A stretch of DNA of 64,000 nt from Arctopsyche grandis (GCF_051622035.1 NC_135359.1:31587501-31651500), one strand, 5' to 3'; positions 1 through 11,611 are shown, counted from the stretch's first letter. Notes: generated from the letters alone by a model not told the origin. Numbers and translations: made by a program.

Positions 1-400
1 GCTTCGAAATGGTCTGTCCATTCGAGGGCGATGACGCTGCAAGCAGGATGGTGGGTCGTCCGGTGGTGATGGCGATGTGATGCTGCCTGATTTGTAGGCG
101 CCGCTCGTCCGAGCCTCGGTCGACTGTCGGTTGGTGGGGTGGCTGGGGCGGCAGGGGCATCGATATGTTTGATGAGGGTACTCCGAGCTGGACCGTGGGT
201 CGTTGTGGCTCGAGGAGGTGTTGTGGCAACTGCCGCCCGTCTCGGCGTGACGACGCTTGTAGGGACGGACGGGGCCTTGATGATGATGATGGTGCTGAGG
301 TGGTGTGTGTCTTGTGATGAATGTTGTAGTGCTAGATTGTGCATGACTCCGTCTCCAGCTTTCAAGATCGCCACCTCACTAGCTCACTCGGTGTCGGGTC
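1..400 (-). pseudogene. Gag-like fragment of a Gypsy-type LTR element, cut by window edge
   Basis: Read on the minus strand, this stretch is closely similar to the interior of the plus-strand LTR element at about 2390-2740: the same order of histidine- and arginine-rich triplets, the same GACGACCCACC-type segment and the same end near the window edge. It has no intact reading frame or recognisable Gag domain. It lies inward of the LTR-like sequence at about 500-1290, as expected for a minus-strand element. Function is inferred from position only. Confidence 0.5.
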
Positions 401-499
401 GATAGCTCACACACACACTAACAGACATTTGTTTACGTTTTCACATTTGACGTTTGACGTGTGTGTACTCTATACTGCGACATATATAATCCATTAATG

Positions 500-1290
500 A
501 GTCTGTAGGCGGGGTAGGTATGTGTTGACCGTATCCCAGCCTAACGAAACACTGTTATGCTTGTTTTAATAAAGTTTTATTGTTTGCCTAATTATTGTAC
601 AAAGGTATTATATTTGGGCAAAAGTATGTCGTTCAGCGGTCTCTGGATATGGTAGTGTCGCTGGCTCGGCATTCGTTTATGTTCAGAAGGTCTCTGGATG
701 CGGCAGTGTGTTGTTGGCTCGTCGTTCGGCTATGTTCAGAAGGTCTCTGGATGCGGCAGTGTGTTGCTGGCTCGTTCGGCTATGTTCGGAAGGTCTCTGG
801 ATACGGCAGTGTGTTGCTGGCTCGTTCGTCTGGTTGATCTTCCAAGTCCGCGTAGTGTAGTGGTGGCGAGTCAGGAGCTGGATGTCGACTGGTCTGCTGC
901 TGTGTGTCGACGCTTGCTGCTGTGGGTCGACTGGCGTTTTTTGGGTTGTACCTCCTTTTATAGTGTTTCTGGTATCGCCTGACCCATGGTGGTGGTTGTT
1001 GATGCGTAAGCGAGGAATGTGCTTTTGTCGAGGGGTAGAATTTTCTGGAATGATTGGCGCCGTTCCGCTCGATGTAGTTTAATGGTTGTGGTGTGCTTCG
1101 ACCGTTTTGGTTCCGCTTGAGTTTAGTATAATGGCTGCAGGTGTGCTTCGACTGGTTTTGTTCCGCTCGAGTGTGAGGGGTGGAACTTTCTCGAAGGTTT
1201 TGGCACGGTTCCGCTTGAGTTTAGTATAATGGCTGCAGGTGTGCTTCGACTGGTTTTGGGAATGTATTCTGCGTCGCAGTAAATGTTTTG
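500..1290 (-). mobile_element. Probable LTR (minus strand) with 52-bp tandem repeats in U3
   Basis: The stretch around 505-545, reversed, resembles the R/U5 end of the LTR at about 49740-49775 (shared GTTTCGTTAG and GGATACGGTCAACA). An AATAAAG-type signal sits at about 570. Moving away, about 632-825 holds 3.5-4 copies of a ~52-bp unit containing GGTCTCTGGATGCGGCAGTG, and about 1112-1158 is repeated at 1210-1256. Such repeats fit an LTR U3 region. The outer end was not located. Confidence 0.45.
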
Positions 1291-1299
1291 ATGAATGTG

Positions 1300-1962
1300 A
1301 CGAGATTCCCACAAGTCAGTGTACACTTTCCTTCGAAGCCGTTGATATAGCTGAACACAATCTAACACCTACTACCCCTCCTCTATCATGTCCAACTTTT
1401 CTAAAGAATACAAATATAACCCCGTGGGTTCCACATCAGATGACGGTTTATCCATAAAGATTTTTGCTGGGATGGATTTCATTGTATGCTGGTCTAACAA
1501 ATTCAAGGTGGATCGTTTCCAAGTCGATAATCATTCCCATGATTGGGTTCCACTGATTTCAATGCTATTTTCATAGTATGGTGGATGTGGTGGAGGCAGT
1601 TCAACAGCATGTTGCATTTTATATGAAAGAGGTGGAAAAATGACTAGTATGATCAAGGTAATGAATATTATGACAATGAACATTTTATAAAGCTATGTAC
1701 ATAATAAATTTAAAATTCTTTTCTTACAGAAAATATACACATGCGACTATTCAATGTATAGGAAGAATAAGAGGCGCCAAAATTAAATTTATAGAAAATT
1801 TCTTTACTGTAATAATCACGACTCCGCTAATGAAGAGAGACCAAACCATAATAACATTATATTTATTGACTCAACGTCATCCTGTGATTTGCAACAACAC
1901 ACTATAACTTTTGTTCTGACAGAAAGTATATCCAGTGCTGTTCCATTAGCAGTTATCACTAC
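1300..1962. other. AT-rich spacer, nothing recognised
   Basis: Only short unsupported open frames occur here. I see no domain, repeat or conserved motif. Confidence 0.5.
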
Positions 1963-2359
1963 TATGGCGGCTCGCTATACGACATGGTCGAGTTTGATTG
2001 CCTTCCTGCGACCAACTCGGCTGGGTTCGGAGAGCCGCTACTCACTCTGAGTTCAGCTGTCATAAATAAAACACGTGCATCAACATGCCAGTCGTCTCAT
2101 TCATTCACCCCCATAACTGGTGACCCCCAACATCGAGCCACGCAGCCTCGATTAATTCAGCATGCCACTGCTCATCCCTGCCTCGCCGAGCCAGGCGGGA
2201 AAGCTACCCGCTGCGCCGCCATTGCCATCGACACAGCACGTCGCGGCCCGCGGGTGACAATAAACGAGCAGACACGGCTACCTACCTACCGACTAGAGTC
2301 CAGCCACAACGTCGATGACAGGTGCTTAAAAAAATGGGGGAGCGAATGAGACGACGATC

Positions 2360-2745
2360 TTGACAGCTGGATGTGGAGTCATGCACGATCCAGTACACAT
2401 AGAACGGTCATCCAACACCACAAGACATACACCACCTCAGCACCATCATCATCAAGGCCCCGTCCATCCCCACGAGCGTCGTCATGCCGAGACGGGCGGC
2501 AGCGCTACAACACCTCCACGAGCCACAACGACTCACGGTCCAGCTCGGAGTATCATCAACCACATCGATGCCCCTGCCGCCCCCGCCGCCCCACCAACCA
2601 ACATCAGCCTCGGAAGAGCGGCGCCGGCGCAGCATCGCATCGGCGCGACCATCGGACGACCCACCGTCCTGCTCGCGACGTCACCGCCCTCGAATGTACC
2701 GACCATTCAGGGCGGTACACCTACACAGCGGATGACCCACGTCAA
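2360..2745 (+). pseudogene. Gag-like remnant inside the LTR element
   Basis: Three overlapping frames are open over most of this stretch; the composition is rich in His, Pro, Arg and Ser. No zinc knuckle, capsid motif or protease is visible. A related sequence occurs on the minus strand at 1-400. Whether any frame is translated is unknown. Confidence 0.35.
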
Positions 2746-3029
2746 CATTTTTTTTTCTCCCCACTCAATAATTTTTACTTTATCTATGTACGTAGTAACA
2801 ATAGATGAAGTTTTGTGATCATGCGAAAATTCGAACTCGAGATTTTGACTGATTCGAACTCAGAATCGATTACTAATCACGTTTTCATGATCTAGAAAAA
2901 ATGTGTGTGTGTGTGTCTGTGTGTTTTGGGGATTTTTTGAACACCGTTAGTCCTATCGAACCAAAACTTGGTATCGGGTACCAAAATTCTTATAGACATG
3001 ACGAAAATTTTTTTCAAACTTTCAAGTTG

Positions 3030-4082
3030 ACCGGAAATGGTACCTCCCCTTATAGGTGTCCTCTTTTTTTTATGTTTTTGAATTCAATTATCTCCCAAAC
3101 TGCTGACTAAATCGGATTAAATTTTTTTTAAATGTAATAGAAATAATAATGTCTATAACCTTATATTTATAAAATATTTTTATCTGAACCGGAAGTAGTA
3201 GTTTTACTCTAGAGAATCGAGGTTTTTTATGTTTTTCTCAAAAACCTTTTGGTTTATTGAACTGAAATTTTATATCTAGAAGTTTAAGCGTAATAAAAAG
3301 TTATGGATAAAATTTGGTAAGCATACCTCAACCGGAAGTGGCAGTTTACTCTTGTTCGATTTATCATCCACTATTTTTTTCGACCTCTTAAACATGTGTG
3401 ATCTTCACGAAAAAATTCAAGTATAATTCTTGTATTAATGTGATGAAAATAAAAAAAATCACTAAATTTAATAAACCGTAAGTGGGATTTTCTCCTCTTA
3501 GAAAGGTCAAAAATGTTGTCGCCTGGATCTTGTCCACACCCCTGAGCGTATTAAGCTGAAAAATTATATTTGTATTCTTTACGTACTAACTTAGATTTTG
3601 TAACGTTTTGGTCGGAATTCGTAAACCGGAAATACTATTTTTTTTTAAACCAATATTTAATTATTTTTTCATTATTTTATTTTGACCTTTTAAATTATTT
3701 GAAGCGTCGTGATATTTATTGTGTATAATAAAGATAGTGATTTTAAGTAAAAATAAAAAATAAAATCACCAAATTTAATGAACCGGAAGTGGGATTTTCT
3801 CCTCTTAGAAAGATCAAAAATGTTGTCGCCTGGATCCTGTCCACACCCCTAAACGTATTTAGCTGAAAATTTATATTTGATTTACTTATGTACTAACTTA
3901 GAGCTGCTAATGCTTTGGTTAGAATTCGTAAACCGAAAGTAGTATTTTTTTTTAAAACAATTTTTCATAATTTTATTTTGACCTTTTTAATTATTTTTAT
4001 CCTCTTGATATTTAATGTGTATAATAATTATACTGATTTTAAATAATAAAAAAAATTTGAACAAAATCTGACAACCGGAAGT
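3030..4082 (+). repeat. ~150-bp-period array with ACCGGAAGT core
   Basis: The core ACCGGAAGT or a one-base variant starts at 3030, 3188, 3331, 3475, 3625, 3782, 3932 and 4074, spacings of 142-158 bp. Units at about 3475 and 3782 are nearly identical over about 90 bp, indicating a recent ~307-bp duplication; the others are diverged. The array fills the 3' interior of the LTR element. Confidence 0.75.
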
Positions 4083-4489
4083 AGAACTTTTGTCTTGTGC
4101 AAGGATTTGCATATATTTACGCTCAATTTGTATCGCTATCATAGTTATTAGTTCAATATCTAATTTTGTTTTGTAACCTTCTTATATTCCTCAAATACAT
4201 AGATAAAGTCATGGGTCGGTCACACCCGAATTTTTTTCTCTTTCTTTGTGTAACAATAATTTTTTTTCTTTTGTAAAATTTGTTTCTTTGTAATTTTTGT
4301 ATCGCTGATGCTGGGGGGGAGTGATGTGGCGGCTCGCTATACGACATGGTTGAGTTTGGTTGCCTTCCTGCGAGTGGGGACCAACTCGGCTGGGTTCGGA
4401 GAGCCGCTACTCACTCTGCCTTCAGCTGTCATAAATAAAAGACGTGCATTAACATGCCAGTCGTCTCATTCGTTCATCCCCCATACTAC

Positions 4490-5205
4490 TAAAGGTCAAA
4501 CAACTTTTGAGAATTTTTCAGCATTCGCTCTTTTGAAAGATTTCTGGGGAACATAAATCCAAAATATATAATGTCTGCCGATTCTCATGCCGAACGCTTA
4601 GCTCTCGCTAATATTTTAAAGTATTTTGGATGGATTGGAGTTTTAATAGTGGATAGACAGATATTATATAGATTATTTAAAAATATAATTATTTCCAACT
4701 TTATTTAATAGTGAAGAGGTATGCAGAAAATACTTAAACTGGTTTAAACTTTTGTTTTCCATAAAAATATTGTTTATTTATAGTTCCAAACTGCCTAAAA
4801 TATCACGATTAGATTATAACCTTGTTTTCACATTGTTCTACCAGAACTTTGATACATAATTTTTGATACATAATTTTTTTTTTAATATATGTATGTATAT
4901 TCATATTTTTTAAATTATTTATATATGTTTTTACCTTTTCTAAATAATAAATGTTTTACAGATATTGTTTGTTTATAATGTTTTACTTTTATTACTTATT
5001 TATATTGTTAAAAGCAATTTTTCTTAAGATGTGTAATTCTCTGTTATTCTTATAGTTATATGACTTAAATATTAATCAGCTAATCACTCACCATATAAAG
5101 TTTATCTCTTTAACTAAAATAATTTAATAGTTCTAATAATTCTCTTTTACCTATTCTCTTGCAAAAAGTCCATTATCGATATTGTGTCCTAAAACTCATG
5201 AAAAT
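4490..5205. other. AT-rich spacer, nothing recognised
   Basis: Low-complexity A+T-rich sequence with no supported coding frame or repeat family that I can name. Confidence 0.5.
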
Positions 5206-5464
5206 TGTACAGACTCCAGGGATGTTCAACTCGAGAGCACCCCGGAAGTCGGTTTTGTGAGATAGCTAGTGGTAAGCTTGGGCGGGGCTGGTTTCCTCAA
5301 GGTGCCTTCCTTCGTCGTCGGTGGTCTGGTCTCTGCTGATGTCGGCTGCTCTGCTATGTCCCTTTCTCCTTCGTACAGTGTGCGTAAGTGAGTGTGATAC
5401 AGGACAAAGGCGGGAAATTGTATAATAATGAAAACAGGTTGTAATTCTGTTTGTATGGTGACTG

Positions 5465-5547
<83 letters not shown>

Positions 5548-5908
5548 GATCAAGCAGGGGGGACAGGGGGGGGAGTAACAAAGTAACCACGCGTGCCTTT
5601 TGAGGTTAGCCACGCGTAGCTCAGTTGTCTGCCTTCTGGACGAAGACAGACCAAGCTTCCTCTGGTGCACACCGGACGGATACTGGAGCTGGTCTCCAAG
5701 TATCGTCACAACCCTCACCAGCCTCTAGCTGGTGATTTCGGTGGCGAGGTGGGCCCCGTAAACACCAGGGTGTTTACGCGCCAAACCGCTATTGACAACT
5801 GTCAGTTTGTGTGCCAACCGCTGTCTCAGGGTGGCCAGCACAAAAATATATCGGCCAAATCGTGGGTCGTAAGGCCACGAAAGCCGATCATCAGACATAG
5901 TCTGAACA
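5206..5908 (-). mobile_element. Solo BEL-type LTR, TSD AAAAT
   Basis: Read on the minus strand this runs TGTTCAGACT ... GTCTGTACA and matches the R/U5 half of the 665-bp BEL LTRs at 11707 and 15268; its U3 half is a different subfamily, also seen at about 29210-29575. AAAAT occurs at 5201-5205 and 5909-5913, a 5-bp target duplication as used by BEL/Pao elements. An (AT)n tract at about 5469-5542 lies inside it. The interior was lost, presumably by LTR-LTR recombination. Confidence 0.85.
5469..5542. repeat. (AT)n microsatellite
   Basis: Pure alternating AT for about 74 bp within the solo LTR; the intact LTRs carry only a short version at this place. Confidence 0.95.
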
Positions 5909-6189
5909 AAAATAATTCACCGAAGAACGGAGACATCTGATTTTTTTATTTGGTGATTCTTCAATGATTCAATGTTGAAATCACTTATTTCATGTGTCTT
6001 TTTTGTGTTTTACACTAATGAATATATATTTTTTGTTACGATTGTTTTAAATGTTATTAAAATTATATTTTAATGCTTTTATATGAATAAATGCTATTCT
6101 GTTGCTAGAGTGGCACGTATTTAAACCCAATTACCTGACTCTTATTTCAATTTAAAATCGAAATATCAAGGTGGACGAGAAATGGTCAA

Positions 6190-7340
6190 GCATCAAAAAA
6201 AAAAAATTCGGGTGTGACCAACCCATGACTTTATCTATGTATTTGAGAAATATAAGAAGGTTACAAAACAAAATTAGATATTGAACTAATAACTATGATA
6301 GCGATACAAATTGAGCGTAAATATATGCAAATCCTTGCACAAGACAAAAGTTCTACTTCCGGTTGTCGGATTTTGTTCAAATTTTTTTTATTATTTAAAA
6401 TCAGTATAATTATTATACACATTAAATATCAAGAGGATAAAAATAATTTAAAAGGTCAAAATAAAATAATGAAATATTGTTTAAAAAAAAAATACTACTT
6501 CCGGTTTACGAATTCTGACCAAAACGTAACCAAATCTAAATTAGTACATAAAGAATACGAATATAATTTTTCAGCTTAATACATTCAGGGGTGTTTACAG
6601 GATCCAGGTGACAACATTTTTGACCTTTCTAAGAAGAGAAAATCCCACTTTTTTTATTTTCATCACATTAATACAAGAATTATACTTGAACTTTTTCGTG
6701 AAAATCACACATGTTTAAGGGGTCGAAAAAAATAGTGGAAGATAAATCGAACAGGAGTAAACTGCCACTTCCGGTTAAGGTATGCTTACCAAATTTTATT
6801 CATAACTTGCTAATACGCTTAAACTTCTAGATATGAAATTTCAGTTCAATAAACCAAAAGGTTTCTGAGAAAAACATAAAAAACCTCGATTCTACTACTT
6901 CCGGTTGCGATAAAAATATTTAAAAAATATAAGGTTATAGATATTATTATTTATATTACATGTAAATTTTTTTAATCCGATTCAGTTAGCGGTTTGGGAG
7001 ATAATTGAATTCAAAAACATAAAAAAAGAGGACACCTATAAGGAGAGGTACCATTTCCGGTCAACTTAAAAGTTTGAAAAAAATTTACGTCATGTCTAAG
7101 AATTTTAGTACCCGATACCAAGTTTTGGTTCGATAGGACTAACGGTGTTCAAAAAATCCCCAAAACACACAGACACACACACACACAGACACACACACAC
7201 ACACATTTATTCTAGATCATGAAAACGTGATCAGTAATCGATTCTGAGTTCGAATCAGTCAAAATCTCGAGTTAAAATTTTCGCATGATCACAAAACTTC
7301 ATCTATTGTTACTACGTACATAGATAAAGTAAAAAATAGC
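6190..7340 (-). mobile_element. Inverted internal fragment of the ACCGGAAGT LTR element
   Basis: Reversed, this corresponds to about 2770-4240 of the full-length element. ACTTCCGGT cores occur near 6353, 6496, 6766, 6895 and 7052, with one unit partly deleted near 6645. It lacks the duplicated unit of the other copy. No LTR adjoins it. A (CA)n tract lies at about 7165-7205. Confidence 0.8.
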
Positions 7341-7458
7341 CAATGTTTAGAAATTCCGAGTCATATTATATTTACACGATCAATCATAAATTGAGATTTA
7401 TTTCAGTGAATTAAGATTTCGAAACATACACCGAACCGGTATAATCGTGGTTCAGTGA

Positions 7459-7708
7459 TTACTAGTCAAATGTGAACCAGTCACAGGACAACCGGTCGCT
7501 CTAGATCGGTCACACGTGATCACCCGTCACACTAAAACTGGTCACGAGAAAACAGGTCACACCCTAAAATGGGTCAATCAGTTTTCTCGTGACCGATTTT
7601 AGGGTGTGACCAGTTTTCTCGTGACCAGTTTTAGTGTTACGGGTGATCACGTGTGACCGATCTAGAGCGACTGGTTGTCCTGTGACTGTACACATATGAC
7701 TAGTAGTC
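7459..7708. repeat. Near-perfect palindromic (foldback/MITE-like) element
   Basis: Arms at about 7459-7570 and 7596-7708 are inverted copies of one another around a ~25-bp loop. The arms are rich in GGTCAC/GTGACC, including GACCAGTTTTCTCGTGACC. The same right arm recurs at 15933-16053. No coding capacity. It ends about 110 bp upstream of the first zinc-finger gene. Confidence 0.85.
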
Positions 7709-7819
7709 CGTTTACCATAACCGTATAACTAGTTCCAAATTTAGACCAAAGATGTCATTAAAAAAATAACAAAGCGAAGGCAAGTCGTCTGGTTGCTGTC
7801 AGAGTAAAATACAGGGACG

Positions 7820-9418
7820 ATGGAGTGCAGGCTTTGTCTTGGATCAGCTCCGGCCGAGTCTTCCGTCTCCATCTTCCAAAGACCAGGTCCTCATCCAGAG
7901 CGTCTGGAGCAACGCATTCGGACCGGCTGTCAGATTTATGTAGGTTACAATACTGTTGTGGACCCAATTGGTTCTCCCAACTCTTCTCACCGCTCAATCC
8001 TATTGTTTTTTTCATTTGATCTGCAGGTTAAAAGAGGCGATGGGTTGCCAGACACGGTGTGTCTTTCGTGTAAGACCAATCTCGAATCGTTGATCAGCTT
8101 TCGAAAGGCTTGTTTTCGAAGCCACGAAACGTCTCAACTGAGGTTAGCTGATTGCTTGAACATCAAGACTGAAGAAGTTTTCTTGGAAGATCTAATATGG
8201 GACGATGAGCCTTCACAATCGACAATTCACCGAAAGGATAGTGACATTTGCTTGAAGCCATTTCCCAGTGAATCTGAACTTATTTTACACAAAAGATCTC
8301 ATCCTGGAGAAAAGCGCTTTCAATGTGACTATTGTTTAAAATCATTTAGTTATAAAAATATACTTGTGGGACATTTAAGAACTCACACGGGGGAAAAGCC
8401 ATACCATTGTGAAATTTGTCTAAAATCATTTAGTTATAAAAATATACTTGTGGGACATTTAAGAACTCACACGGGGGAAAAGCCATACCATTGTGAAATT
8501 TGTCTAAAATCATATACTCTAAAATCTAGCCTAGAGAAACATAAAAAATGGCATGCTGGGATAAAACCACACAAATGTGACATTTGTTTAAATTCGTATG
8601 CTCGTAAAGATGCACTTGTGATACATTTAAGAACTCACACGGGGGAAAACCCTTACAAGTGTGAAATCTGTCTAAAATCATTTACTCAAAAATATAACCT
8701 TGAGTCACATAAAAAATTGCATACTGGGATAAAACCACACAAATGTGAAATTTGTTTAAAATCATTTATTCGAAAAGATAAACTTGTGATACATTTGAGA
8801 TGTCACACGGGGGAAAAGCCATACAAATGTGACATTTGTTTAAAATCATATGTTAGTAAAAAAGAACTTGTGTCACATTTGAGATCTCACACGGGGGAAA
8901 AGCCTTACAGGTGTGAAATCTGTCTAAAATCATTTTCTCAAAAATCTAGCCTCAATAAGCATAAAAAATTGAATACTGGGATAAAACCACACAAATGTGA
9001 CATTTGTTTAAAATCATATGCTCGTAAAAATCAACTTGTGACACATTTATTATATCACACGGGGGAAAAGCCATACAAATGTGATATTTGTTTAAAATCA
9101 TATGTTCGTAAAGATCAACTTGTTAGACATTTCAGAACTCACACGGGGGAAAAGCCTTACAAGTGTGAAATCTGTCTAAAATCATTTACTCACAAATCTT
9201 ACCTCGAGAAACATAAAAAATTGCATGCTAGAATGAAACTACATAAATGTGACATTTGTTTAAAATCATTTGTTCGTAAAGATGAACTTGTGTCACATTT
9301 GAAAACTCACACGGGGGAAAAGCCATACAGGTGTGAAATCTGTCTAAAATCATTTTCTCAAAAATTTAACCTCAATAAGCATAAAAAATTGCATGCTCAG
9401 ATAAAACCACACAAATGA
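7820..9418 (+). CDS. ZAD-C2H2 zinc-finger protein, copy 1 (13 fingers)
   Basis: The protein opens MECRLC, the first Cys pair of a zinc-finger-associated domain (ZAD, a dimerisation module); the second pair is in VCLSC. An 87-nt intron, 7940-8026 (GTAGGT ... CTGCAG), splits the ZAD and joins IY to VKRGDG; it is in frame and stop-free, so unspliced RNA would also translate (532 aa; spliced 503 aa). After an acidic linker and a degenerate finger in which the first Cys is Ser come 13 C2H2 fingers with 28-residue spacing and TGEKP-type linkers. Finger 8 has Asn for the last His. The last codons (QIKPHK, stop) agree with copy 4. ZAD-zinc-finger proteins are generally nuclear DNA binders; the target here is unknown. 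This is the only copy whose array looks undamaged. Confidence 0.85.
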   Translation: MECRLCLGSAPAESSVSIFQRPGPHPERLEQRIRTGCQIYVGYNTVVDPIGSPNSSHRSILLFFSFDLQVKRGDGLPDTVCLSCKTNLESLISFRKACFRSHETSQLRLADCLNIKTEEVFLEDLIWDDEPSQSTIHRKDSDICLKPFPSESELILHKRSHPGEKRFQCDYCLKSFSYKNILVGHLRTHTGEKPYHCEICLKSFSYKNILVGHLRTHTGEKPYHCEICLKSYTLKSSLEKHKKWHAGIKPHKCDICLNSYARKDALVIHLRTHTGENPYKCEICLKSFTQKYNLESHKKLHTGIKPHKCEICLKSFIRKDKLVIHLRCHTGEKPYKCDICLKSYVSKKELVSHLRSHTGEKPYRCEICLKSFSQKSSLNKHKKLNTGIKPHKCDICLKSYARKNQLVTHLLYHTGEKPYKCDICLKSYVRKDQLVRHFRTHTGEKPYKCEICLKSFTHKSYLEKHKKLHARMKLHKCDICLKSFVRKDELVSHLKTHTGEKPYRCEICLKSFSQKFNLNKHKKLHAQIKPHK

Positions 9419-9680
9419 CGGCCTGAAAACCAGACGTACAAGCGACAAAAAGATGAACGGGAGATAATCACATATTTGTGTATATTTTTGAGGATTTTTA
9501 TTATAAAATTACTAAAATAAATCTCAACATAGTCCTTACATAATAAAATACTTCTGACATGAAAAGTGTTAAATATAATCACTTATACCACTATGACTAA
9601 AAATATAAACCATGTGATTCTTAATAATTATAGATTTTTGGGAATTATAATAACACTGTTCGACAAATGACGACTTTTTT
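9419..9680 (+). other. 3' flank shared with zinc-finger copy 4
   Basis: Sequence after the stop codon matches 34882-35220 closely, apart from small indels, and contains AATAAA-like signals near 9516 and 9542. It is the probable 3' UTR plus duplicated flank of copy 1. Confidence 0.6.
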
Positions 9681-9689
9681 TTGGTTCAG

Positions 9690-10340
9690 AGATGAGCAGT
9701 TGTTGTTTTGACGAAGACAGACTGTACAAATTATCATATTTGTTTAGGAAAAACCAAGTCTACAAGAGAAGTTTTCATTTTGATTATTAAAAGATTTGAT
9801 TTTATTGTTCATATATGTATATGATCGACTTCTTCGCAACTTAATATCTAAGATTGCAAATGTTTCTAACACATACATATGTACAATACCACTTGCTTGG
9901 TAATTATACAATTTCAATTTTATGCAAAGTACTTCAAATCGCCGAGTGTTATTAGCATAAGATGAAATGTACAATAAAACAAAAATAAAAAATTATATAT
10001 ATTTTTTTTATATGTGTATAATATTTTATAATAAAAATATAAAATAATGATTTTATTATTATTTTAAGAATTTTTATTTACATTTTTTTTTACATATTAC
10101 ACGTTGCAGTTCTTTATAGGACACTTTATTGTATCATAATTTAACTTTAACATGAAATGTATCTTATGGAGCGGTTCAAATACATAAAAAAAAAAATACC
10201 TGTGAGAACATCGACAATATTGGCTACTATATTATAATTGTATGATATATGTACTTTCAAATAAATTTTAAAATATATACCTAAATCTAAATTACAGGGA
10301 CAAAATTAAAAAAAAAACCTTTTATGCACAGTAAATACAA
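9690..10340. other. AT-rich spacer, nothing recognised
   Basis: No supported frame or named repeat. Confidence 0.5.
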
Positions 10341-10419
10341 TGATTTATTATGTTTTCAACACATTATACATAAACATATTCTTGAATACATGTAATATAA
10401 AAAAAAATTGCCGTTCAAC

Positions 10420-10557
10420 AACATTCAGTGAATCATTGGGATACTCCTTGGTGCCTCCACATACATACACTAATCCGTCAAAAACTGCAGCCGTCGAGCC
10501 TGATCGCTTATATTTCATCGGGAGCAATTCAGTTCGTAGCTTTGAGATAAGATCCAT
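10420..10557 (-). pseudogene. Single Kelch-motif fragment
   Basis: On the minus strand a short frame contains RSGSTAAVFDGLVYVCGG followed by SLNVVER, the pattern of one Kelch blade as in Kelch/BTB proteins. No second blade or BTB domain lies nearby and no convincing splice site follows, so it is probably a stray exon or processed fragment. Identification rests on one motif. Confidence 0.45.
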
Positions 10558-10627
10558 GCACCAGACCTATATTTTCATGTTTCGTACATACATATATAAA
10601 ACATTGCTAAATGTTGAATATGAGTAA

Positions 10628-11590
10628 ATTGAGTAATTGTTGAATATGATAAGTGAAAAATATTGAATAGTACAAGTGATATTGTTTTGAGTTGCTGACT
10701 ATCACCGATTTAATTACCAATGTATTGATAAGTAAGTAATATGTATGTACAATAGAACCACCAATATATATTATTTGGTTTGATCTTTAAATGCTTTTTA
10801 TTATTACGAAATTATGTTCACAATACATCTTATATCTACATATTTTAATAGCTACTGATCATTTTCTACTTTGCAATTTTATTTTATTTGGTTAGTAATC
10901 ATAGTATTATATTATTCTAATGTTAATGCACAGCATAATAGGAGAAAGAGCTCAAAAACCTATTTACAATTGAATATATATTATAATATATAGATGACAT
11001 ATAGAAAATGTTTTACAATGTAACAAAGATAAACAAATAATGTTACCGACGATTTATTTATGTAGATGAGATGTAACAAGTTCATTATAAAATGACGAAT
11101 TCACTTTTAGATACCGTCCATATTAAAGATGAAGCCGATGGCATAATCATCGCTCTTGTACAAAACATGCAGAATGAATCTCCGGCAACGTCCCATTGGC
11201 TCCGAAGCTGAGTAAACAAAACGACCTTCTTTTTTACATATAATTACTATTGTAACAAGTGAACATAAATAAAGGATCCTCTTACTAACACAATCAGTGT
11301 TTTCGTAGACCTACCCGCGGTACATTTACCGCGGTGAATTAAGATTAAATTTTGATTTGACATTCGAACTGTCAAAGTGAAATGAACGCAAAAGCGATTG
11401 CCATGCGAACCTTCTCGGATGCGAGCGATGCGAACGTCAGATGGGCTGACAGATTCCCGCGAACTCCTCGCGAAGACCACAAACAACCGCCACGGCCACG
11501 GCCACGAGGGTCTTTGGCTCGAACATATGTCTAGTCGATAATAATAAAAATTTCGTAAATAAAAAGTATTTGAGAATATTTTTGTTTGTG
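10628..11590. other. AT-rich spacer with a possible LTR R/U5 fragment
   Basis: About 11255-11310 contains AATAAAGGATCCTCTT and a GTGTTTTCGTAGACC-like stretch resembling the R/U5 of the LTR at about 49700-49770. The rest shows nothing I can name. Confidence 0.35.
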
Positions 11591-11611
11591 TGACCAATTT
11601 AAAATTTTTGG

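Larger units (their letters stand above)
1963..4485 (+). mobile_element. Full-length non-autonomous Gypsy-like LTR element with TSD CTAC
   Basis: The 5' LTR (1963-2115) and 3' LTR (4325-4485, 161 bp) begin T(A/G)TGGCGG and end CCCATA. CTAC directly precedes 1963 and directly follows 4485, so this is one complete insertion. A primer-binding-site-like TGGTGACCCCC starts at 2118, and a purine tract (GGGGGGGA) ends just before the 3' LTR. The interior has a gag-like remnant without identifiable domains (about 2360-2745) and a long non-coding array (about 2800-4240). No protease, reverse transcriptase or integrase is present, so it must be mobilised in trans if at all. The 5' LTR has an internal deletion and a mutated first dinucleotide, so the copy is not young. 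Confidence 0.85.

Noticed and set aside
8320-9416. CRISPR-like regular repeats of about 84 bp
   Set aside because: The units are codons of 28-residue C2H2 fingers in a eukaryotic gene.
11247-11597. 116-residue minus-strand frame before the BEL element
   Set aside because: No recognisable domain; overlaps LTR-like and tandem-repeat sequence.
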